A DNA stretch of 64,000 nucleotides from JAKVAV01 sp047632755 (lineage in GTDB: Bacteria > Bacteroidota > Bacteroidia > Flavobacteriales_D > Cryomorphaceae): positions 62,001-126,000 of the forward strand of contig JBLIDT010000005.1 in the NCBI GenBank assembly GCA_047632755.1. The letters run 5' to 3'. Of the stretch, positions 31,204-39,741 are shown one piece after another; position 1 is the stretch's first letter; every line of letters begins with the position of its first letter. The notes beneath the pieces are model-generated. The model searched no databases and was not told where the DNA came from. It worked only from the letters and a program-made list of their open reading frames with translations. The translations under genes were made by a program, and so were the position numbers.

Positions 31204-32022
31204 CTAGACGGTGCCATAGAAGACCAATTGATCCAAACTCGGATCGGGCAATCCACCAAGGGGCTCGATGGTAATCGCAAATGCATCACCTTCAATAGCG
31301 AGCTTGCCTAAAAGGAAGACATTGTTAAAATCCTTGGGAAGCACTCCCATATCTGAAGGCACGCCTTCTTTCAAAACCCAAAGTTGGTATTGCTTGTTGG
31401 CGGGCAATTCGGGGAGAGAAGCCAAACTAATCTTCACTTTTCCTGATTCTTGTTGCCAAAGAACGGCGAACTGTTCAGCATCAATGTTCTCGGTCGGATC
31501 TAGAATAATCTTTTTGAAGCTTGGGTCAAAAGTCTCCTCAACATCATCGGTGAGGTACTCGACTTCTCTCCTCAAGTATTCGTTGTTCGCCAAAAGCTGA
31601 TTTTGCAATTCCTTGACTTCTGCCAATTCAATTTCTGCATTTCCTTTTTCCACATACTGCCAAAAGGCCAAAAGCAATGTGATAGATGCGGCGACGGCCC
31701 ACACCACAGGCCAAGTAGCAGAAGTCTGAGATGGCAAAACAGATCGCTCTTCATTATTAAGAACTTCAGATGATGCATTATCAGTTGGCAGTTGATCGTG
31801 GTTGGCCAACTCCGCTATAATATTCGCCTTCATTCCAGCGGGTGCTTTGACCGCTCCCGCTCGAGCAATCGACTCCAAATCCTGCTCAGCCTCGACTAAA
31901 GCAGTTATGACTTCAGGGTATATTTTGGACAAACAATCCACCTCACGACGCTCCTGGTCTGTAACCTCGCCGAGAGCATATTGCTCCAAAATACCCGATT
32001 CTATGTATGCCTTAACGTCCAT
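31204..32022 (-). CDS. Anti-sigma factor, RskA family
   Basis: 272 residues from ATG 32022. An N-terminal anti-sigma (zinc-less) helical domain comes first (MDVKAYIESGILEQYALGEV, 1-75), then one transmembrane helix (about 105-122, 'VVWAVAASITLLLAFW'), a short coiled coil, and an extracytoplasmic RskA domain (about 150-272; 'NKQYQLWVLKEGVPSDMGVL', 'AFAITIEPLGGLPDPSLDQLV'). It should hold the sigma factor encoded just upstream (11-nt overlap) at the membrane until a signal triggers release. Confidence 0.9.
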   Translation of the reverse strand: MDVKAYIESGILEQYALGEVTDQERREVDCLSKIYPEVITALVEAEQDLESIARAGAVKAPAGMKANIIAELANHDQLPTDNASSEVLNNEERSVLPSQTSATWPVVWAVAASITLLLAFWQYVEKGNAEIELAEVKELQNQLLANNEYLRREVEYLTDDVEETFDPSFKKIILDPTENIDAEQFAVLWQQESGKVKISLASLPELPANKQYQLWVLKEGVPSDMGVLPKDFNNVFLLGKLAIEGDAFAITIEPLGGLPDPSLDQLVFYGTV

Positions 32023-32545
32023 TTCCAAATATTGACCGAAGTGCCGTCATTGCTTTCCTTATAAGTGTTTTGACCGTTCCTAGTGGCAGATCAAACATTT
32101 CTGCAATCTCAGCATGACTGTACCCCAAAATATAAGAATGCTCAATTAGATCGCGTTGATCCCGATCCAAACTAGAAAGCACGGTATTTAAATCATGTTC
32201 TATTGAAGGATCCAAGGTATCAATTGCATCACCCTTATGTACGACTTTAAGCTCCAAATGGATTTCGGCCTTGCGGCCTATTTTCCGTATCGTGTCTATC
32301 GACTTATTTCTTGCGATGCAAATCAACCAAGTGAAGAGTCGCCCTTTTGAAGGATCGTACGAACGAGAGTTCTGCCAGATCTTAACGAAAGACTCTTGCA
32401 ACACATCAGAGGCAATGGCTTCGTCTCTTACAATTCGAATAATGACACCAAAAAGTGCATCCGAATAGTGGTCGTAAAGAAGATCCATTGCCTTCACATT
32501 GCCTTCTTCAAATGATCTCAATATTTCTTTTTCTACGGGAGCCAC
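32012..32545 (-). CDS. ECF RNA polymerase sigma factor (sigma-K/RskA-partner type)
   Basis: 177 residues starting with GTG 32545. Region 2 'ALFGVIIRIVRDEAIASDVLQESFVKIWQ' and 'GRLFTWLICIARNKSIDTIRK', region 4 'ILGYSHAEIAEMFDLPLGTVKTLIRKAM'. It is coupled to its anti-sigma factor by an 11-nt overlap. A TAAGTTTG box (minus strand, 32560-32567) may be its promoter. The third gene of this kind of locus, fasciclin, has decayed here. Confidence 0.92.
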   Translation of the reverse strand: MAPVEKEILRSFEEGNVKAMDLLYDHYSDALFGVIIRIVRDEAIASDVLQESFVKIWQNSRSYDPSKGRLFTWLICIARNKSIDTIRKIGRKAEIHLELKVVHKGDAIDTLDPSIEHDLNTVLSSLDRDQRDLIEHSYILGYSHAEIAEMFDLPLGTVKTLIRKAMTALRSIFGNGR

Positions 32546-32598
32546 AGGCTAATAAGGTTCAAACTTAAAACAAAGTTTTGATGGTGGATACAATTCTA

Positions 32599-34173
32599 CT
32601 AGTTCTTCCTATAGAGAATGAGTTTAAGATCTGTACCTCTGGTTCCAAACCCCAAAAGTGAGTCTGCATTCTCGATCTCAAAACCTTCTCTGGCGAGATA
32701 ATATGAGCCCTGCTCCATCGCGGATCGAAGCTCTAGAATCTCACCTCTTTCCCTTTCGATCATGAAAGAAGTGGCACTGTGAACGTAGTTTGGCCCAACG
32801 ATATAAAGTGGTTTTCCCTCGGTGATTCTTGCCACTTCCATTGCCGCCGATGCATACCCTGCTCCTCTGACATCTCGATTCGGTAGAACAAACCAATCAA
32901 AGCCAATTCGAACCACGAGAAGAAAAATTCCCAGAAGGATCCACCGTCTTTTTTTCTGTCGATAAAATACCAAGGCAATGATGGCCATTGACAAGCTGAG
33001 GATTGCAATTTTGGATATACTTCCATCCACACCCAATTTGGCGATTTGGCTTAAAGCAAACCATGGCGCTATCGACCCTAGTACCATGATCGCTAAAAAA
33101 ATGATCTGTACAATAGATATGACCCTTGACTTCGCTTCTCCTTCTGCTTTTACGAGCAAAACAAACAATAGCGGCAAGAACATAAAGAGGTAGCGAGGAT
33201 GGACACCTGGAGACGTCCAATAAACGATGATGTTGAGACCTAAAACCAAGATTACAAATCGTCCAAATTCATCTCTCCACAACGACTTCAGCGCCCCTTT
33301 TCTAAATAAAAACACAACAAATATGGTCCATGGCGCAAAGTGGTAGAGATTTTCCATCGGAAACTCATAGAGCGTCTTCAGGGTATCAACTATCCCGTGG
33401 TCGGTCACTGTTCTCTTGCTCGACTCAGTCCATAGCGTTTCGAAAAGACCGAGCAGCGATTGAGAATTGACCTGAATGTAGGCGAAGTAATAAAGACCTA
33501 CGGGAATGATGAAAAAGAGCGCACCCAAAAAGTGCATTCGGTGAAAGAGAATCTTCCAATCTTTGATGTAAATGGCAAATGCAATGAGAGTAAATCCCTG
33601 AAAAACTATTGGCGGAAGCCCCTTCATCAAATACGCAACGGCACTTAGAAAATAAGTAATCGCGAAAAGCGCGAAATACTTTTTCTGCCTGCCCAAGTGG
33701 TAGAAGAGCAAGAAGTTTGTGAAAATCACTGCCGAAAAAGCGATATCAATTAGACCCAAGAAGCTGTCGTAAAATAGAATTCGACCGCTGGTAATCGTCA
33801 TTATGGCTACCAGCCAGCCAGTCCATCTATTGGTTGCTCTTCCGATGAATCGAACAATCAGAAAACCATAAAGGAAAATGGCTACTGAAACGGGAAAGCG
33901 CAAGGCAAACAGCGACGGCTCACCGAAAAGTTTGTAAGAGCCCGCTATTATCCAATTGTAAAGTGGTGGCTTATTGTAATAAAAAAGTCCATTGACCGTA
34001 GGTGCAATGAACTCTTCGTTAAACAACATTTCCAATGCAATGAGGGCTCGAAGGCTCTCATCAGTGTGGATGAAGATATGGTGAACCCCCAGGTTAATCA
34101 GCAAAGCGGGAACCAGGAGAACGGCGAATAAGCCGTAGTAGAAATTATCGCTTTGTAATAGTCTGGAATTCAT
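32599..34173 (-). CDS. GT-C glycosyltransferase, family 39/83 (ArnT/PMT-like)
   Basis: 524 residues from ATG 34173 (a GTG two codons upstream is also possible). About 11-12 transmembrane helices. The first periplasmic loop has 'HTDESLRALIALEML' with the acidic catalytic pair, followed by 'YYNKPPLYNWIIAGSYKLFG', the signature of GT39/GT83 enzymes that use polyprenyl-phosphate sugars. A soluble C-terminal part begins near residue 435. It likely adds a sugar to lipid A, a glycolipid or a secreted protein. Confidence 0.88.
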   Translation of the reverse strand: MNSRLLQSDNFYYGLFAVLLVPALLINLGVHHIFIHTDESLRALIALEMLFNEEFIAPTVNGLFYYNKPPLYNWIIAGSYKLFGEPSLFALRFPVSVAIFLYGFLIVRFIGRATNRWTGWLVAIMTITSGRILFYDSFLGLIDIAFSAVIFTNFLLFYHLGRQKKYFALFAITYFLSAVAYLMKGLPPIVFQGFTLIAFAIYIKDWKILFHRMHFLGALFFIIPVGLYYFAYIQVNSQSLLGLFETLWTESSKRTVTDHGIVDTLKTLYEFPMENLYHFAPWTIFVVFLFRKGALKSLWRDEFGRFVILVLGLNIIVYWTSPGVHPRYLFMFLPLLFVLLVKAEGEAKSRVISIVQIIFLAIMVLGSIAPWFALSQIAKLGVDGSISKIAILSLSMAIIALVFYRQKKRRWILLGIFLLVVRIGFDWFVLPNRDVRGAGYASAAMEVARITEGKPLYIVGPNYVHSATSFMIERERGEILELRSAMEQGSYYLAREGFEIENADSLLGFGTRGTDLKLILYRKN

Positions 34174-34208
34174 GGACACCGTTCAGCGCCCAAAAATACT
34201 ATTTTGAA

Positions 34209-34748
34209 TCAGTCTTCTAGAGCGCTCAAAATGGCTTCATCCAATGGTGAAGCTCCAGACCGGTAGCGGTGGACTAAATTTCCTTCTTCGTCGATCAAAA
34301 ACTTTTCGAAATTCCATTTAATATCTCCTGTAAAGTCTTCGTTTTCGGCGGCAGTAAGCCATTTAAATAGCTCATGCTGATCGGCGCCCTTTACACTGAC
34401 TTTGGCCGCCATGGGGAATGAAACTCCGTAATTCTTTTCGCAGAAAGTAGCGATCTCTTCATTAGAACCCGGCTCTTGCCCACCGAAATTATTGGCTGGA
34501 AAGCCAATAACCACCATTTTGTCACCCATTTCTTTTTGCAATTCCTCCAGTTGCTTATACTGAACAGTATACCCGCATTTGGAGGCGGTGTTGACAATGA
34601 GCATTTTCTTGCCTTTATAGTCATTAAAATCAATGGTTCCGCCTTCTAATGCGGATACAGAAAAGTCGTAAATATTCATATTTGTAGTGTTTTGAGCCGA
34701 AAGGTTCATGGTGAAAAAGAGGGCTAGAATCAGCGTTATTTTTTGCAT
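34209..34748 (-). CDS. Glutathione peroxidase family protein, exported
   Basis: 179 residues from ATG 34748 (a TTG three codons upstream is also open), with a Sec signal MQKITLILALFFTMNLSAQ. The GPx tetrad is present: peroxidatic Cys in 'NTASKCGYTVQYKQL', Gln in 'FGGQEPGS', and Trp-Asn in 'WNFEKFLID'. It is a Cys rather than Sec enzyme and would probably use thioredoxin-like donors in the periplasm to reduce peroxides. It lies 35 nt from the GT-C gene. Confidence 0.93.
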   Translation of the reverse strand: MQKITLILALFFTMNLSAQNTTNMNIYDFSVSALEGGTIDFNDYKGKKMLIVNTASKCGYTVQYKQLEELQKEMGDKMVVIGFPANNFGGQEPGSNEEIATFCEKNYGVSFPMAAKVSVKGADQHELFKWLTAAENEDFTGDIKWNFEKFLIDEEGNLVHRYRSGASPLDEAILSALED

Positions 34749-34852
34749 TTTAATCAAATGTTAGTCTAACAGAAAAACTCTTATTGTGGATAATTGTTTA
34801 ATTGGTAATCGTTGATTGAAATATTTCAACTGTAAATTGAAAGCAAAAAGAA

Positions 34853-35311
34853 ATGGATAGGTCATTTAAGAAAATGGGGAGCCACATAGAAGTAGAACTC
34901 GGCAGCTATTCTCAAGAGATGGTGACCAACCATTCAGGTGTGAAAATATATGTAGGCAGCGATAGTCAGAATTACTCCAGCAAAACCCTTTACGCCACAA
35001 CCGTAGTATTTCGTTTCGAAAACAATGGAGCACACGTCATTTATCATAGAGAGGCTACTCCTTTGGTAAAAGACATGTGGACACGACTATGGGGTGAGCT
35101 GCAAAGAAGTATTGATGTAGCTGGCTATTTAAAGTTCGAATGCGGTCTACCGATTGAGCAGATAGACCTTGACCTAAATTCTGATCCTGAATTTCCATCG
35201 AATAAAGTTTTTCAGGCTGCAGTGGGTTACGCCCAAAGTATGGGATACAAAGCCAAGACAAAACCAGATTTGCTCATGGCCACTTGGGCTGCAAATGTTT
35301 TAGTGAATTAG
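34853..35311 (+). CDS. RNase H-like YkuK/DUF458 family protein
   Basis: 152 residues. The start 'VKIYVGSDSQNYSS' gives the first acidic residue of an RNase H fold, followed by long beta strands ('LYATTVVFRF', 'HVIYHREATPL') and acidic 'IDLDLNSDPEFPS', then a C-terminal helix. This matches Bacillus YkuK, an uncharacterised ribonuclease H-like family. The stop overlaps the convergent holin-like gene by 4 nt. Confidence 0.8.
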   Translation: MDRSFKKMGSHIEVELGSYSQEMVTNHSGVKIYVGSDSQNYSSKTLYATTVVFRFENNGAHVIYHREATPLVKDMWTRLWGELQRSIDVAGYLKFECGLPIEQIDLDLNSDPEFPSNKVFQAAVGYAQSMGYKAKTKPDLLMATWAANVLVN

Positions 35312-35661
35312 AATTTTCTCTTTTCACCACTCGAAGATTTCTCAAAAGCCGAGTTCATTACACTCAATATAAAGCTGAATAATAATGCCCACCAAAAAGT
35401 ATCCACATTAAAACCATCTACCATCCAATCGGCTAATTGAATGACTAGCGCATTAATCACCAAAAGGAATAAACCCAAAGTGAGAATCGTTACTGGTATG
35501 GTGATGATAACAAGAATTGGTTTCACGAAAATATTCAGAAGACCAAGAATTATAGCGACCACCAGTGCTGTCCAGAAACTTTCGACATGGACTCCTGGCA
35601 AGGCCCAAGCTAGGGCGAAAACCAGCAATGCGTTGACAAATAATTTAATGATCATGTTCAT
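35308..35661 (-). CDS. Phage-holin-like four-TM membrane protein (phage_holin_4_2 family)
   Basis: 117 residues, four hydrophobic segments, with family features 'LPGVHVESFWTALVVAIILGLLNIFVKPIL' (split by a loop) and 'LTLGLFLLVINALVIQLADWMV'. Despite the family name these proteins are common chromosomal membrane proteins in Bacteroidota; no phage gene is near. Function unknown. Confidence 0.85.
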   Translation of the reverse strand: MNMIIKLFVNALLVFALAWALPGVHVESFWTALVVAIILGLLNIFVKPILVIITIPVTILTLGLFLLVINALVIQLADWMVDGFNVDTFWWALLFSFILSVMNSAFEKSSSGEKRKF

Positions 35662-35674
35662 AATGTCCTAAACT

Positions 35675-35705
35675 AAAAAAAGCGACACACTTTAAGTATG
35701 TCGCT
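35675..35705 (-). terminator. Intrinsic terminator of the ECF sigma operon
   Basis: Stem arms AGCGACA (35681-35687) and TGTCGCT (35699-35705); on the minus strand the hairpin is followed by a T run (A run 35675-35680 on the plus strand). It lies after the small gene at 35728-35916 and before the holin-like gene on the same strand. Confidence 0.88.
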
Positions 35706-35727
35706 TATGGATAATTCGTGTTTTCAT

Positions 35728-35916
35728 TTAATTCAGCACCATCTCTATAGAGCCACCCTTTCCGCTTTTCACTTCCAGAGCTTTGGAGAAAGCTATCAAA
35801 TTTGCGATGGTTTGCCTTTTGGGGCTTGTCACCTCTTCACATCTGTGAGATGAAAAACGGCGATTTGCCTTTTCTTTGTTTGAATCAAATAAATAATCAG
35901 AAGTAAAATTTGGCAT
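35728..35916 (-). CDS. Small conserved-looking protein downstream of the ECF sigma factor
   Basis: 62 residues from ATG 35916 (the frame is open to 35973). Sequence features: 'MPNFTSDYLFDSNKEKANRR', a basic 'SSHRCEEVTSPKRQT', then 'IANLIAFSKALEVKSG' and an end 'IEMVLN'. It has no membrane segment. It follows the sigma gene in the same direction and ends just before a strong terminator, so the two form a unit. I recall similar small proteins in this position in other Bacteroidota, but I know no function for them. Confidence 0.65.
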   Translation of the reverse strand: MPNFTSDYLFDSNKEKANRRFSSHRCEEVTSPKRQTIANLIAFSKALEVKSGKGGSIEMVLN

Positions 35917-35983
35917 AGGCTGCTTTTGTTTTTGTGAGACTAAAACGACCTTACATATCTGATTATTATACAACCATATAAAA

Positions 35984-36568
35984 TTATTTAGTCAGCTTGA
36001 TGTCGTGCTTCTCTATCATCTTCCTCATATTGATGAGTGCATAGCGCATTCTTCCCAATGAAGTATTGATGCTCACGTTGCTTCTTTCAGCAATTTCTTT
36101 GAAGCTCATGCCGCCGTAGTGGCGCATCATCACTACTTCTCGCTGTTCATCAGGAAGCTCTTCTACCAGCTTTCGAACATCTTCGTTAATGACATCATCG
36201 ATCCATTGATCTTCTACATTTTTCTCATCGCGAGGTATAGTAGCAAACGGACTGTAATCTTCGTTTTCTCTCACAAAAGGCATTTTCTTCGATCTTCTGA
36301 AATGATCGATTGAAAGGTTGTGAGCTATTCGCATGACCCAAGGAAGAAACTTTCCTTCTTCATTGTATCGTCCCAGTTTCAGGGTGCGAATTACTTTTAC
36401 AAATGTTTCTTGAAAAATATCATTGGCGAGCTCTTCGTCTCTTACCAACATATAGACCTGCGTATAGACTCGTTCTTTGTGTCGCGACAACAAAGCCTCA
36501 AATGCAGATTCGTTTCCTTCTAGATATAGTCTGACCAGTTCTTGGTCGGTAGCCGAGTTAGATTGCAT
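35984..36568 (-). CDS. ECF-type RNA polymerase sigma factor (RpoE-like)
   Basis: 194 residues. Region 2: 'RVYTQVYMLVRDEELANDIFQETFVKVI' and 'FLPWVMRIAHNLSIDHFRRSK'. Region 4: 'PDEQREVVMMRHYGGMSFKEIAERSNVSINTSLGRMRYAL'. An unusually clear Shine-Dalgarno-like AAGGAG precedes the ATG. No anti-sigma gene follows; instead there is the 62-residue protein. This fits the widespread constitutive-type Bacteroidota sigma factor without a membrane anti-sigma partner. Confidence 0.93.
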   Translation of the reverse strand: MQSNSATDQELVRLYLEGNESAFEALLSRHKERVYTQVYMLVRDEELANDIFQETFVKVIRTLKLGRYNEEGKFLPWVMRIAHNLSIDHFRRSKKMPFVRENEDYSPFATIPRDEKNVEDQWIDDVINEDVRKLVEELPDEQREVVMMRHYGGMSFKEIAERSNVSINTSLGRMRYALINMRKMIEKHDIKLTK

Positions 36569-36731
36569 ACTTTCTCCTTTTGATTAGTGGTAGTGATTTG
36601 AAAATTCAGGAGTAGATTTATGCTATAGGCTAAAAGAGTTTTAGAGTTGTATTCAAAAAAAATGTCCGCACTTTTATACGAACAACTGGAGACCAAGATA
36701 TGTTAATTCCTCATTGCAGGCAAATATGTAA

Positions 36732-36739
36732 TAAATTTG
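36732..36739 (+). promoter_or_regulatory. TAnnTTTG box upstream of uvrA
   Basis: TAAATTTG (36732-36739), 35 nt before the uvrA ATG. A TTG lies 15 nt upstream (36714-36716), which is short of the 19-nt spacing seen elsewhere. Confidence 0.4.
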
Positions 36740-36774
36740 TCCCTCCAAAAAATGTTAATCCCCATTGATTCTAT

Positions 36775-39582
36775 ATGAGTACAAAAACGGCTAAACGCGT
36801 TGATTCGAAGACGCACATCATCATAAAAAAAGCTCGTACTCACAATCTTAAGGGCGTCACAATCGCCTTACCTAGAGGAAAGTTTATCGTGATTACTGGC
36901 CTTTCAGGTTCAGGTAAGTCTTCATTGGCATTTGACACACTGTATGCAGAAGGACAAAGGCGGTATGTTGAAAGCCTATCCTCCTATGCTCGCCAGTTTA
37001 TGGGCAAAATGGATAAGCCAGAGGTAGACTCCATTGAAGGTATCTCACCCGCTATAGCCATTGAGCAAAAGGTCACCACTAGAAATTCCCGATCTACAGT
37101 AGGCACATCCACTGAGATTTATGATTACCTCAAGCTGCTATTCGCCAGAATAGGAAAAACCATTAGCCCCGTTTCGGGTGAAGAAGTAAAGCGAGAAACA
37201 GTAACGGATGTCATGGATTTCTTCCACTCGATCGGAGAGGGATCAAAATGCATGGTGTTGGCTCCTATCCTTCCAAAAAAAGACAGGTCTTGGGAGCAAG
37301 AGTTTGATATTCTCAAGCAACAAGGCTTTGCTAGAGTTAAAATTGACAATACAGTTATAAGACTGGAAGAAGCTGAGGCAAAAAAGAATTCGAAAGTTTC
37401 AATTGTGCTCGATCGTGTGGTCAACAAAAAAGACAACGAAGAAAACGATGCTAGAATAGCCGACTCTATCGAAACTGCATTTTTCGAGGGTCAGGGCGAA
37501 TGTGAACTAGAAATATTGGATGGCGAGAAGAAGGGCAGCCGCACCTTTACCAATCGTTTTGAAAGAGATGGAATGACCTTTGAAATTCCATCCGAGCACT
37601 TCTTTAGTTTCAATAACCCAGTGGGAGCCTGCAAAGTATGCGAAGGCTTCGGAAGCGTGATTGGGATTGATCCTGATGCAGTCATTCCCAACCGTGGTCT
37701 CAGCATCTATGACAACGCTATAGCAGCGTGGCGAGGGGAAAAACTGAGCATTTGGAAGGAGGAGCTGATATACAATGCAGACAAGTTCAATTTCCCTGTT
37801 CACCGTCCGTTCAACAAACTGACCGAAGAGGAAATAGAGCTTCTCTGGACGGGAAACAACTACTTTAAGGGCCTCAATGAGTTCTTCAAATACCTAGAGT
37901 CCAAATCGTACAAGATTCAATACCGCGTCATGCTAAGTCGCTATCGCGGAAAAACAACTTGCCCCGATTGCAGAGGGTCTCGACTGAGAAAAGATGCTGG
38001 CTATGTAAAAGTAAGCTGTCATTCCATAGTTGAGCTTTTGGCGATGCCTGTTGGCAAGAGTGTTGTGGCCTTAGAAAATCTAGACCTTTCGGAGAATGAT
38101 CGACACGTTTCTAGGCGAATACTCACTGAAGTAACGAATCGATTGCAGTACCTCTGTGATGTAGGGCTGGGATACCTTACCTTAAATCGACTTTCAAACA
38201 CGCTTTCTGGAGGTGAATCTCAAAGAATCAAATTAGCCACATCTCTTGGAAGTAGCTTGGTTGGCAGCATGTACATTCTCGACGAGCCTAGCATTGGGCT
38301 GCATCCCCATGACACCAATCGTTTGATCGAAGTATTAAAATCACTCCAAAGACTCGGCAATACAGTCATTGTCGTAGAGCACGATGAGGAAATCATGAAA
38401 GCTGCCGATCAAATCGTCGACATGGGCCCCGAAGCAGGAACACATGGCGGAGAGTTGGTCTTCCAAGGAAATCACGCTGAACTGCTTACCGCTCAAAATT
38501 CTTTGACTGCCGACTACCTAACTGGTAGAAAAGAGATTGAAATTCCAAAGAAGATCAGAAAGTGGAAAAACTCTCTCTCCATTAAAGGTGCACGAGAAAA
38601 CAACTTGCAGGGCATTGACGTGCAGTTTCCACTTGAATGTCTCGTAGCAGTGTCTGGAGTTAGCGGTAGTGGAAAGTCAACTTTGGTAAACTCGGTCCTC
38701 TACCCTGCTCTCTTGAAGCATCTAGGCGAGTATGGTAATAAAATGGGAGATTTCGATGAACTCGAAGGCGATCTGAAAATGATCAAATCCATTGAATTTG
38801 TTGACCAAAACCCTATTGGCAAAAGCTCTCGATCGAATCCAGTGACATATGTAAAGGCATTTGATGATATCCGTCAGCTATATGCCTCACAGAAATTAGC
38901 GAAGCTAAGAAGCTACAAACCTGGCGCATTCAGTTTCAATGTGAAGGGTGGACGCTGTGAAACGTGCGAAGGAGAAGGTGTGGTGAAAATTGAAATGCAG
39001 TTTATGGCGGATATCTACTTGACCTGTGAAAGCTGCAAAGGGAGTCGTTTTAAGGACGAAACTCTTGAGATTAAATACAGAGAGAAGAATATCTCCAACA
39101 TTTTGAACATGACGGTGACTGAATCCATCCAGTTTTTCAAGGAGGATGAAAATAGCACAGCTGCGCGGAAAATCGTAGCTAAGCTGATACCCCTTGAAAA
39201 AGTGGGCTTAGGATACGTGCAACTGGGCCAATCATCCAATACGCTAAGTGGCGGTGAAGCTCAACGAACCAAGCTGGCTGCCTTCTTGGCAAAAGGAGAC
39301 TCAGAGCCTCACACACTTTTCATTTTTGATGAACCTACTACGGGTCTGCATTTCCATGATGTGGCCAGACTGTTGGATAGCTTCAATGAGTTGATCCATC
39401 GTGGGAATAGCGTTTTTGTGATTGAGCACAATACCGATGTATTGAAGTGCGCCGATTGGATCATAGATATGGGCCCCGAAGGTGGAGATGCCGGTGGTCA
39501 AGTAGTTTTTGCAGGAAGGCCTGAAGATCTGGCTAATCAAAAGGGGTCACTGACAGCGAAATATCTGAAAGAGAAATTTTAG
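36775..39582 (+). CDS. uvrA: Excinuclease ABC subunit A
   Basis: DNA damage recognition ATPase of nucleotide excision repair. 935 residues with two ABC modules: Walker A 'ITGLSGSGKSSLAFDTLYAE' and 'VSGVSGSGKSTLVNSVLYPA', signatures 'LSGGESQRIKLA' and 'LSGGEAQRTKLA', Walker B 'LDEPSIGLHPHD' and 'FDEPTTGLHFHD'. Zinc-binding CxxC pairs occur at 'CPDCRGSR', 'CETCEGEG' and 'CESCKGSR'. It stands alone; uvrB and uvrC are not in the window. The 159 nt after it (39583-39741) show nothing else. Confidence 0.98.
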   Translation: MSTKTAKRVDSKTHIIIKKARTHNLKGVTIALPRGKFIVITGLSGSGKSSLAFDTLYAEGQRRYVESLSSYARQFMGKMDKPEVDSIEGISPAIAIEQKVTTRNSRSTVGTSTEIYDYLKLLFARIGKTISPVSGEEVKRETVTDVMDFFHSIGEGSKCMVLAPILPKKDRSWEQEFDILKQQGFARVKIDNTVIRLEEAEAKKNSKVSIVLDRVVNKKDNEENDARIADSIETAFFEGQGECELEILDGEKKGSRTFTNRFERDGMTFEIPSEHFFSFNNPVGACKVCEGFGSVIGIDPDAVIPNRGLSIYDNAIAAWRGEKLSIWKEELIYNADKFNFPVHRPFNKLTEEEIELLWTGNNYFKGLNEFFKYLESKSYKIQYRVMLSRYRGKTTCPDCRGSRLRKDAGYVKVSCHSIVELLAMPVGKSVVALENLDLSENDRHVSRRILTEVTNRLQYLCDVGLGYLTLNRLSNTLSGGESQRIKLATSLGSSLVGSMYILDEPSIGLHPHDTNRLIEVLKSLQRLGNTVIVVEHDEEIMKAADQIVDMGPEAGTHGGELVFQGNHAELLTAQNSLTADYLTGRKEIEIPKKIRKWKNSLSIKGARENNLQGIDVQFPLECLVAVSGVSGSGKSTLVNSVLYPALLKHLGEYGNKMGDFDELEGDLKMIKSIEFVDQNPIGKSSRSNPVTYVKAFDDIRQLYASQKLAKLRSYKPGAFSFNVKGGRCETCEGEGVVKIEMQFMADIYLTCESCKGSRFKDETLEIKYREKNISNILNMTVTESIQFFKEDENSTAARKIVAKLIPLEKVGLGYVQLGQSSNTLSGGEAQRTKLAAFLAKGDSEPHTLFIFDEPTTGLHFHDVARLLDSFNELIHRGNSVFVIEHNTDVLKCADWIIDMGPEGGDAGGQVVFAGRPEDLANQKGSLTAKYLKEKF

Positions 39583-39741
39583 TGTTGCGCCAAGCCTATT
39601 ATGCCTGTTAAGTTACACTTATCTTTTCTCTGGCCAAGGCAAAAAATAATTGCGCAGCCACAGCTACGGAAGATTATTTTGATGGAGGGCAGGTCAAACC
39701 GAATAAAAAATTGGGGTGGACAGAATAGGTTTAAAGCGACA

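Noticed and set aside
35308..35661. Holin-like protein as a sign of prophage
   Set aside because: The family is widespread as a chromosomal membrane protein in Bacteroidota, and no phage gene is nearby.
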